Positions 1-5,753 of a stretch of DNA of 6,683 nt are shown here, piece by piece (the stretch's first letter is position 1; the number at the start of each line of letters is the position of its first letter). Under the pieces are notes generated by a model. That model was not told where the DNA came from and did not search any database. It was given only the letters and a program-made list of their open reading frames with translations. Origin of the DNA: Rhodothermia bacterium. Its GTDB lineage: Bacteria > Bacteroidota > Rhodothermia > Rhodothermales > JABDKH01. Location: NCBI GenBank assembly GCA_018679295.1, contig JAHHLP010000500.1, positions 1 to 6,683 on the forward strand, in the 5' to 3' direction. Made by a program: the position numbers and the translations under genes.

Positions 1-51
1 GATGCAAACGAGTCATCGGCTACGTCGAGTTCGGGAAAGGAGGCGCATTAG
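1..51 (+). CDS. Possible C-terminal tail of an upstream gene (partial)
   Basis: Reading from base 1 gives a Ser/Ala-rich, probably disordered tail (DANESSATSSSGKEAH) ending in TAG at 49-51, directly before the ATG at 52. If real, the next gene would be translationally close-coupled to it. A second frame from base 2 ends in TGA at 53-55 and would overlap the next start as ATGA. With so few bases I cannot choose between the frames, or exclude that this is just a leader sequence. No function can be assigned. Confidence 0.22.
   Translation, partial: DANESSATSSSGKEAH
36..43 (+). promoter_or_regulatory. Strong Shine-Dalgarno for the amidohydrolase gene
   Basis: AAAGGAGG lies 8 bases before the ATG at 52, which is near-ideal spacing, and it fixes that start codon. 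It is the strongest ribosome binding site in the window. The kbl, tdh and transporter genes have only weak ones or none that I can see. Confidence 0.8.
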
Positions 52-894
52 ATGACAGGACCTTCTCGCAAGGTTCGGATTGCCTTGATTCAGCAGTCGG
101 CTTCTGAAGATCGCCGGGCCAACGTTGAGAAAGGCGTGGCGGCCGCAGAGACGGCAGCCGCATGTGGAGCGCAACTCATCTGTTTCGCCGAACTGGCCTT
201 CGACCGCTTCTTTCCGGCGGAACGCCCGGAAGGAGATGTTCTGGAACTTGCGGAGACCGTACCCGGCGAAACGACGGAGTTGTTCAGTCGCGTGGCGGCG
301 GAGCACGGCGTTGTAATCGTCCTGAATCTCTTTGAGCGTGATCGAGAAAATACGTACGACACCTCTCCGGTAATCGATGCCGACGGGTCGCTGCTCGGTC
401 GGACGCGCATGGTCCACATCACGGACTACCCGTGCTTTCATGAAATGGACTATTACACGCCTGGCAACGCGGGGGCACCGGTGTTCGAGACGGCGGTCGG
501 TCGGGTCGGAGTAGCAATCTGCTACGACCGTCACTATCCGGAGTATATGCGAGCGCTGGCGGTGGGTGGTGCGGAGCTCGTCGTGATTCCGCAGGCGGGA
601 GCGGTCGACGAGTGGCCCGAAGGACTCTTCGAAGCGGAGATGCGCGTCGCATCATTTCAGAACGGATACTTCACGGCACTCTGCAATCGTGTCGGGGCTG
701 AGGAGCGACTCACGTTCGCAGGCGAATCGTTTGTCTGCGATCCCGCGGGGCGGGTAGTTGCTCGCGCCGGCAGACTTACAGAGGAAATCGTCTACTGCGA
801 TGTCAATCTAGACGAAGCCGTGAACTCTCATGCGCGGAGGCTCTTCCTTCGCGACCGACGGCCCGGACTATACGCAGACTGGCTCGGCAGGTAG
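52..894 (+). CDS. Nitrilase-superfamily carbon-nitrogen hydrolase
   Basis: This is a 280-residue protein, the usual length for a single-domain cytosolic C-N hydrolase that cleaves amide or carbamoyl bonds. The fold signatures are in order: an N-terminal RIALIQ strand, the FAEL motif with the expected catalytic Glu47, a second glutamate Glu131 in FHEMDYYTPG, and the nucleophile Cys157 in VGVAICYDRHYPE. A late NRVG...FAGESF block and a C-terminal RDRRPGLY resemble N-carbamoylputrescine amidase and beta-ureidopropionase relatives. The oddity is the lysine motif. Family members usually read YRKxH, whereas this protein reads TRMVH, so Met120 sits where the catalytic lysine is expected. The clade may have a modified active site, or it may act on another substrate or be inactive. 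The start is supported by the Shine-Dalgarno. The gene converges on kbl 35 bases away. The family assignment is firm, but the substrate is unknown. Confidence 0.9.
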   Translation: MTGPSRKVRIALIQQSASEDRRANVEKGVAAAETAAACGAQLICFAELAFDRFFPAERPEGDVLELAETVPGETTELFSRVAAEHGVVIVLNLFERDRENTYDTSPVIDADGSLLGRTRMVHITDYPCFHEMDYYTPGNAGAPVFETAVGRVGVAICYDRHYPEYMRALAVGGAELVVIPQAGAVDEWPEGLFEAEMRVASFQNGYFTALCNRVGAEERLTFAGESFVCDPAGRVVARAGRLTEEIVYCDVNLDEAVNSHARRLFLRDRRPGLYADWLGR

Positions 895-950
895 ATCGAG
901 ATGTGGTCAGCGGGAGCCTTCTCCCCCTCTCACTCGCCGTACATCTCGAT
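895..950. terminator. Nested inverted repeat at convergent gene ends, possible terminator
   Basis: ATCGAGATGT at 895-904, directly after the amidohydrolase stop, is the exact reverse complement of 941-950. The right arm lies inside the last codons of kbl. Within the 36-base loop is a second small hairpin, GGGAG (912-916), CCTT, CTCCC (921-925). On the plus strand the outer stem is followed by GATTTCTTCC, a partly U-rich tract. On the minus strand no U-tract follows. The position between convergent genes suggests transcription termination or protection of 3' ends. It is not a canonical intrinsic terminator because the loop is long. Confidence 0.45.
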
Positions 951-2171
951 GATTTCTTCCTTCGACTTGCCGAGTATGTCGTACTTCCTGCCGACGTCCT
1001 CGAACGCATTTATCGCTTTGTCGAGGTGCTCGCGCTCGTGAGCCGCCGAGAGCTGTACGCGGATGCGTGCCTGTCCCTTCGGTACCACCGGGTAGAAGAA
1101 CCCAATTACGTAGATCCCCTTCTCATACAGGTCGCGCGCCATGTCTTGCGAGAGCTTGGCGTTGTAGAGCATGATCGGGACAATCGGGTGCACACCGTCC
1201 TTGATCTCATATCCGATGCGCGTGATCTCCTCGCGGAAATAGCGGGTATTTGAATGCAGCTTGTCGCGAAGGTCGGAGCTCTGCGTAATGAGGTCCAGAA
1301 CTTTCAATGATGCAGCGACGATAACCGGCGAGACGCTGTTGGAGAAGAGGTACGGTCGGGAGCGTTGACGCAACATGGCGATCATCTCCTTGCGGCCCGA
1401 CGTGAAACCGCCGGACGCGCCCCCCATCGCCTTGCCGAGGGTGCTGGTGATCAGGTCGACCCGGCCGAGTACGCCGCGATATTCGTGGGAGCCGCGCCCG
1501 TCGTCTCCAAGGAATCCCGTGCAGTGACAGTCGTCCATAACCACGAGCGCGTCATACTTGTCCGCGAGGTCGCAGATCTTGTCGAGGCGGGCAATGGTGC
1601 CATCCATCGAAAAAGCGCCGTCCGTCATGATCATCCGATATCGCGCGTCTGCAGCATCCTGGAGCTTCTGCTCCAGATCGTCCATGTCGTCGTGCTTGTA
1701 GATGTAGCGCTTTGCTTTACTCAGGCGGATGCCGTCGATGATCGAGGCGTGGTTCAGTTGATCTGTGAGTATGGCGTCCTCGGCCTTCATGAAGACCTCG
1801 AACAGCCCGCCGTTGGCGTCGAAGCATGACGAATACAGGATCGTATCGTCGGTCTTCAGGAAATCCGACAGCTGTTCCTCCAGCTCACGGTGTATGTCCT
1901 GCGTTCCGCATATGAAGCGAACCGAGGACATTCCGAATCCGCGCGTCCGAAGACCTTCGTGGGCCGCCTCGAGTACTTCGGGGTGGCTGGAAAGGCCGAG
2001 GTAATTGTTTGCGCAGAAGTTGATGACGTTCTCTGTAGACGAACCTTCGGGATACTCTACCGATATGTCGGCCCCCTGAGGGCTATGGATGAATCGCTCT
2101 TCCTTGAAGAGGCCCGCCTCTCTTATTTCGGACAGCTCCTGCTTCAGGTCTTGTTTGATGGTGCCGTACAT
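930..2171 (-). CDS. kbl: Glycine C-acetyltransferase (2-amino-3-ketobutyrate CoA ligase)
   Basis: This PLP-dependent enzyme of the alpha-oxoamine synthase family (fold type I aminotransferase) has 413 residues. It cleaves 2-amino-3-ketobutyrate with CoA to glycine and acetyl-CoA in the cytosol. The N-terminus MYGTIKQDLKQEL closely resembles known Kbl starts, which supports this ATG. Visible landmarks are NFCANNYLGL (51-60), RFICGTQDIHRELE (85-98), the cofactor-binding DDCH with Asp213 and His216, and the Schiff-base lysine Lys247 in TSTLGKAMGGASGG. Their spacing matches the E. coli residues I recall (Asp210, His213, Lys244) with a constant offset of three. A small oddity is DDCHCTGF, with two cysteines where DDSHA or DECHA is common. 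The gene is second in an operon, 37 bases after tdh, whose product supplies its unstable substrate. No good Shine-Dalgarno is visible; the leader is A-rich. Confidence 0.96.
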   Translation of the reverse strand: MYGTIKQDLKQELSEIREAGLFKEERFIHSPQGADISVEYPEGSSTENVINFCANNYLGLSSHPEVLEAAHEGLRTRGFGMSSVRFICGTQDIHRELEEQLSDFLKTDDTILYSSCFDANGGLFEVFMKAEDAILTDQLNHASIIDGIRLSKAKRYIYKHDDMDDLEQKLQDAADARYRMIMTDGAFSMDGTIARLDKICDLADKYDALVVMDDCHCTGFLGDDGRGSHEYRGVLGRVDLITSTLGKAMGGASGGFTSGRKEMIAMLRQRSRPYLFSNSVSPVIVAASLKVLDLITQSSDLRDKLHSNTRYFREEITRIGYEIKDGVHPIVPIMLYNAKLSQDMARDLYEKGIYVIGFFYPVVPKGQARIRVQLSAAHEREHLDKAINAFEDVGRKYDILGKSKEEIIEMYGE

Positions 2172-2208
2172 GGATCTGTCGTTTCGTTCTCGTTCTGTTT
2201 CGGCGGCG

Positions 2209-3162
2209 CTAGAGGCCCAGTTTGATCCGCAGGTTCGATATCATGTCCCGCGACATGGCATCGATATCGTACTCAGGCTTCCACTGCCAGTCTTCCCGTG
2301 CCGCGGTGTCGTCGATCGTGGCCGGCCAGCTGTCCGCGATCTCCTGGTGATAGTCCGGTTCGTAAACCACTTCCAGGCCCGGGATCTCTTTTCGGATTGA
2401 CTCCTCGAGTTCCTTTGCCGAGAAGCTGAAGGCGGCGACATTGTACGCGTTTCTGTACCGGAGACCGTCAGGCTTTGCGTCAGCCAGCTGAAGCATCGCA
2501 TCGATGGCGTCGGGCATGTACATCATCGGCAGCGTCGTGTCTGGGCTGACGAAGCATTTGAACGTCTCACCCCTAACGGCAGCGTAGTAGATGGCCACGG
2601 CGTAGTCGGTCGTCCCGCCACCCGGCTCGGTCTTCCACGAAATCAGGCCCGGATACCGAATGCCACGGACATCGAGGCCATACTTCTTCCAGTAGTAGTC
2701 ACAAAGCAGCTCCCCGGCGGCCTTCGTAACGCCGTACATGGTGCCGGGCCGTAGCACGGTGTCCTGCGGCGCGTTGTGCTTAGGGGTCGACGGTCCGAAC
2801 ACCGCGATCGAGCTTGGTACCAGAACGCGATCCATGCTCTTCTGACGAGCGATATCGAGCACGTTCTTGAGGCCGTTGATATTGACGTTCCACGCGAAGT
2901 CGGGATTGCCTTCGGCCGTAGCCGAGAGGATGGCCGCGAGATGATAGATGACGTCGATGTTATACCGATACGACACGTGAGCCAGCGAGTCCGGATCCAG
3001 GATGCTCACTACCTCATACGGTCCTGACTCCAGGAGGTCGGGATCCGGTTTGGGGTTGATGTCCGTTGCGAGCACGTTGCTTTCGCCGTACCGATCACGA
3101 AGCGCGAGCGTAAGCTCTGACCCTATCTGTCCTGCTGCACCGGTAACAAGTATGCGTCGCAT
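2209..3162 (-). CDS. tdh: L-threonine 3-dehydrogenase, SDR/epimerase-like type
   Basis: This 317-residue enzyme oxidises L-threonine to 2-amino-3-ketobutyrate using NAD+. It is an extended short-chain dehydrogenase, not the zinc-dependent medium-chain Tdh of E. coli. The sequence shows the Rossmann motif GAAGQIG (8-14) and Asp34 at the end of the second strand, which favours NAD+ over NADP+. It also has HLAAILSA (74-81), Ser118, and the YxxxK pair Tyr143/Lys147. The block PGLISWKTEPGGGTTDYAV (171-189) is a hallmark of this Tdh type. Tyr143, Thr184 and Asp186 keep the spacing I recall for the Flavobacterium frigidimaris enzyme (Tyr136, Thr177, Asp179). The gene leads the tdh-kbl operon, so the two products perform consecutive steps. 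It is transcribed away from the transporter at 3358. No clear ribosome binding site precedes the ATG at 3162, which begins the MRRILVTG strand directly. Confidence 0.95.
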   Translation of the reverse strand: MRRILVTGAAGQIGSELTLALRDRYGESNVLATDINPKPDPDLLESGPYEVVSILDPDSLAHVSYRYNIDVIYHLAAILSATAEGNPDFAWNVNINGLKNVLDIARQKSMDRVLVPSSIAVFGPSTPKHNAPQDTVLRPGTMYGVTKAAGELLCDYYWKKYGLDVRGIRYPGLISWKTEPGGGTTDYAVAIYYAAVRGETFKCFVSPDTTLPMMYMPDAIDAMLQLADAKPDGLRYRNAYNVAAFSFSAKELEESIRKEIPGLEVVYEPDYHQEIADSWPATIDDTAAREDWQWKPEYDIDAMSRDMISNLRIKLGL

Positions 3163-3357
3163 AGATTCTGGTTAGGTGACAGAGTTCTTCCAGGTTGGAT
3201 CTTGAGGCGCGATCTTGCCGTGCCCACGTGACTGGATCCACATGCCGTGAATTTATGAACGCACTTCGACAGTTGACCGCCGGACATCGAAAGAGTTCGT
3301 GATGAGCCGGGGAATATGTACTTTCGATGCGAAGAAAAGTGATGTAGCGGGATTCTA
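3163..3357. promoter_or_regulatory. Divergent intergenic region between tdh and the transporter
   Basis: These 195 bases must hold the promoters of the tdh-kbl operon (leftward) and the transporter (rightward). I cannot place either with confidence. TTGACC at 3274-3279 resembles a -35 box for the rightward gene but has no good -10 at 17 bases. TACTTTCG near 3319-3326 only partly resembles the Bacteroidota -7 element. Other visible elements are a CACGTG palindrome (3225-3230), a TGGATCCA palindrome (3233-3240), a GATCTTG direct repeat (3198 and 3211) and the 9-bp inverted repeat listed separately. An in-frame TGA at 3340-3342, with no alternative start after it, confines the transporter start to 3358. 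Confidence 0.55.
3285..3329. repeat. 9-bp perfect inverted repeat upstream of the transporter
   Basis: CATCGAAAG at 3285-3293 and CTTTCGATG at 3321-3329 are exact reverse complements separated by 27 bases. The right arm ends 28 bases before the transporter ATG. The 36-base centre spacing is a little over three helical turns, which would suit two half-sites bound by a regulator or a looped operator. A leader-RNA hairpin is the alternative. The regulator is unknown, and a chance match is not excluded. Confidence 0.4.
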
Positions 3358-5595
3358 ATGAATCAGCAGGCAGACGCCAAGACCAGCCGAGGCCACGGGT
3401 TCGGAACGCTACCGGTGTTCCTCACCGGGATCAGCACCATTCTCGGTGCGATCATGTTTCTGCGTTTCGGTTATGCGGTCGGTAACGTCGGGCTGCTTGG
3501 TGCGCTCGGGATCATTGTTCTCGGACACATGGTGACGATTCCGACGGCTCTTGCACTTGCCGAGATCGCCACCAACCGCAAGGTGGAAGGTGGCGGCGAA
3601 TACTTCATCATCTCGCGTTCCTTCGGAAGAATGATCGGCGGAGTGATTGGTATCTCGCTCTACTCGTCGCAGGCGATCTCGGTAGCGTTCTACATGATCG
3701 CATTCGCGGAGGCCTTTAGACCCTTGAGCCCGGCTTTCGAGAGCCTGTTCGGTTTCGGCTTTGATCCGAGGATCGTCTCGCTTCCGGGGACCCTGGGGCT
3801 GCTGGCGCTTGTTTTTTTTCGCGGGGCCGATGTGGGAGTCAAGGCGCTCTATGTTGTTGCCGCGACGTTGGCTGCTTCCCTCCTTCTGTTCTTCCTGGGG
3901 CAGCCGGTCGAGGGCTTCAGCCCGGACACGGTGGGGCTGACGTCCACCGTTAGCGACCCGGATGCGTTTTTCTTCGTTTTCGCCATCTGCTTCCCGGCGT
4001 TCACCGGGATGACAGCCGGCGTCGGACTGTCTGGCGATTTGGCGAACCCCAGGACTTCTATCCCTCGGGGGACCCTCGGCGCGACGCTTGCGGGAATGGT
4101 GATGTATCTCTTCATCGTAGCGAAGCTCGCCTTCTCGGCTCCGCCGGAGCTCCTCGACGGCGATCAGTTGGTGATGTCACAGATTGCACTTTGGGGGCCT
4201 ATCATCCCAATCGGTCTTGCTTGTGCAACACTCAGCTCGGCGATAGGGTCGGTTCTCGTGGCACCGAGAACGCTGCAGGCGCTCGGTGAGGATGGGGCGA
4301 TACGCGTCGGAAATGCGAGCCGTTGGCTGGCGGCGGGTGTCGGCGAGGTAAACGAACCGCGCAACAGTACGCTTGTGACTGGAGCGTTGGCGCTCATAAT
4401 TGTCGCGCTCGGGAATGTCGACTTTGTCGCGCGGCTGATATCGATGTTCTTCATGGTGACGTACGGGTCGCTATGTGCCATCAGCTTCCTGGAGCATTTC
4501 GCGGCCCGACCCAGTTATCGCCCGAGTTTCCGATCGCGATGGTACGTCAGCTTGTTTGGGGCGGTCATCTGCCTGCTGATGATGTTCCAGATGGATCCCG
4601 TGTACGCAGTGGGCGCTTTGGCCCTGATGACAGCGCTCTACTGGTTCATCTCACGAGGCCGTGGCGAGGATGATCTCGCGTCCATGTTCGAGGGCGTGAT
4701 GACGCAAGCGACGCGCTACCTCCAGATACGACTGCAAAGAAGAAAGCGCCAGCTGACCGGCGCGGAATGGCGTCCATCCGTCATCATGGTCGACGAACGA
4801 ACCTTTGATCGCCGGTCGCCACTCACTTTCATGAAGTGGCTCTGCCATCGATACGGCTTCGGTACCTATCTGCACTTCATCAAGGGACATTTGACGGAGG
4901 AATCGAGTCTCGAAAGCCGGCAGATGCAGTCGCGACTTGCCAGGCTGGCGCGGAAGCAACGAAGCAGTGTGTTCATGGACACGATCGTCAGCCCGTCAAT
5001 GACGTCGGCTCTTGCCCAGAGTCTTCAGGTGCCGGGCGTCTCCGGGCTGCACAACAACACGATCATGTTCGAATTCTCGCGCCACGACGGTCCGGAAATC
5101 GTCCAGGAAGTCACCGACAGCTGTTTGTTCGCCTCGAGCACCAACAAGACGATCCTCGTTCTCCGCCACGGAGATCTACACTTTGGCGAGCGCCGGAGCA
5201 TCCACATCTGGCTCACGTGGAACGACACAGAGAACGCGAACCTGATGATCCTCCTGAGCTACATCGTGTTGGGTCATTCCGATTGGGCCAACGCCGAGAT
5301 TCGCGTCTTTGCGGCGTTGCCGGCATCGCAGGTAGCTGAGCAGCGGGAGGTGTTCCGGAAGCTGGCCGCCGAACATCGTCTACCTATCTCCGAGAAGAAC
5401 ATCCGGTTTCTTTCGGTAGACAATCAGGCTGCGTTTCGCAAGCTGGTCGCAAGGCTGTCGGCCGAGGCTGACCTCGCAGTGGTCGGCTTCGATCTCGAGG
5501 GTCTTCGAGAGAGAGGAGAAGAGGTTTTCAACAACCACCCTTCTCTTACAGATGTCCTGTTCGTGCACTCGCCGCACGAGATCGACATCGAGTAG
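3358..5595 (+). CDS. Cation-chloride cotransporter family protein (SLC12-like, APC superfamily)
   Basis: This 745-residue inner-membrane transporter has about 12 predicted membrane segments (roughly 18-432) and a cytosolic C-terminal domain of about 310 residues. SLC12 hallmarks are visible: ILGAIMFLRFGYAVG in TM1, the loop IATNRKVEGGGEYFIISRSFG (70-90), FPAFTGMTAGVGLSGDLANP in TM6, and SVLVAPRTLQALGEDG after TM8. RPSYRPSFR precedes TM11. Relative to NKCC1 sites as I recall them, Tyr112 (TM3), Pro213 and Thr216 (TM6) fit the K+ site. Ala290, Ser293 and Ser294 (TM8) fit the Na+ site, and Tyr369 (TM10) fits a Cl- site. The TM1 Asn-Ile-Trp is Thr27-Ile28-Leu29. Coupled Na+/K+/Cl- transport is therefore plausible but unproven, and amino-acid transport remains possible. 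The protein ends in HSPHEIDIE. No strong Shine-Dalgarno is visible. A T8 run lies at 3812-3819. Confidence 0.92.
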   Translation: MNQQADAKTSRGHGFGTLPVFLTGISTILGAIMFLRFGYAVGNVGLLGALGIIVLGHMVTIPTALALAEIATNRKVEGGGEYFIISRSFGRMIGGVIGISLYSSQAISVAFYMIAFAEAFRPLSPAFESLFGFGFDPRIVSLPGTLGLLALVFFRGADVGVKALYVVAATLAASLLLFFLGQPVEGFSPDTVGLTSTVSDPDAFFFVFAICFPAFTGMTAGVGLSGDLANPRTSIPRGTLGATLAGMVMYLFIVAKLAFSAPPELLDGDQLVMSQIALWGPIIPIGLACATLSSAIGSVLVAPRTLQALGEDGAIRVGNASRWLAAGVGEVNEPRNSTLVTGALALIIVALGNVDFVARLISMFFMVTYGSLCAISFLEHFAARPSYRPSFRSRWYVSLFGAVICLLMMFQMDPVYAVGALALMTALYWFISRGRGEDDLASMFEGVMTQATRYLQIRLQRRKRQLTGAEWRPSVIMVDERTFDRRSPLTFMKWLCHRYGFGTYLHFIKGHLTEESSLESRQMQSRLARLARKQRSSVFMDTIVSPSMTSALAQSLQVPGVSGLHNNTIMFEFSRHDGPEIVQEVTDSCLFASSTNKTILVLRHGDLHFGERRSIHIWLTWNDTENANLMILLSYIVLGHSDWANAEIRVFAALPASQVAEQREVFRKLAAEHRLPISEKNIRFLSVDNQAAFRKLVARLSAEADLAVVGFDLEGLRERGEEVFNNHPSLTDVLFVHSPHEIDIE

Positions 5596-5636
5596 ATGCC
5601 AGCCGACGGGACCGAGTAGATGCTAGCCCACGGGAT
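5589..5636 (+). repeat. Imperfect 24-bp tandem duplication spanning the transporter stop codon
   Basis: Bases 5589-5612 and 5613-5636 match at 21 of 24 positions (differences at 5600/5624, 5605/5629 and 5612/5636). Each copy holds GAGTAGATG, so the transporter's TAG at 5593-5595 is repeated in frame at 5617-5619. A third in-frame TAG follows at 5638-5640. Read-through of the first stop would add only eight codons. It looks like a local slippage duplication of the gene's 3' end. Confidence 0.8.
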
Positions 5637-5672
5637 CTAGGGATTCTATCCGACGAGGAGCCCCCGTAGCCA

Positions 5673-5730
5673 AACCTCAACTGCATAGGCGGGCTTCTAT
5701 GGCGCGAAGCTCAGCCCGCTCAGCGAGGTT
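5673..5730. terminator. Nested inverted repeat between convergent genes, possible terminator
   Basis: An outer stem AACCTC (5673-5678) with GAGGTT (5725-5730) encloses an inner perfect 7-bp stem, GCGGGCT (5689-5695) with AGCCCGC (5713-5719), and a 17-base loop. An alternative inner pairing is GCTTC (5693-5697) with GAAGC (5706-5710). It sits in the 158-base gap between the transporter end and the end of the BI-1 gene, so it could fold in transcripts from either side. No U-tract follows on either strand, so intrinsic termination is uncertain. The rest of the gap (5637-5753) shows nothing else I recognise. Confidence 0.4.
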
Positions 5731-5753
5731 GAGAATCGGCGAGCCCGTGCGCG

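Noticed and set aside
13..534. 173-codon open frame on the minus strand opposite the amidohydrolase
   Set aside because: It is antisense to a gene with clear family motifs and a strong Shine-Dalgarno. Its translation is Arg-rich with no recognisable domain, typical of a shadow frame in GC-rich DNA.
1365..1829. 154-codon open frame on the plus strand opposite kbl
   Set aside because: It lies wholly antisense to the well-supported kbl gene, and its translation shows no domain or ribosome binding site.
3271..3302. TTGACC as a sigma-70 -35 box for the transporter
   Set aside because: The sequence 17 bases downstream (TTCGTG) does not resemble a -10 element, so a promoter call would rest on one hexamer.
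4836..5339. 167-codon open frame in another frame of the transporter's cytosolic domain
   Set aside because: It overlaps a region whose transporter frame continues the conserved C-terminal domain. The alternative product is low-complexity and His/Arg-rich.
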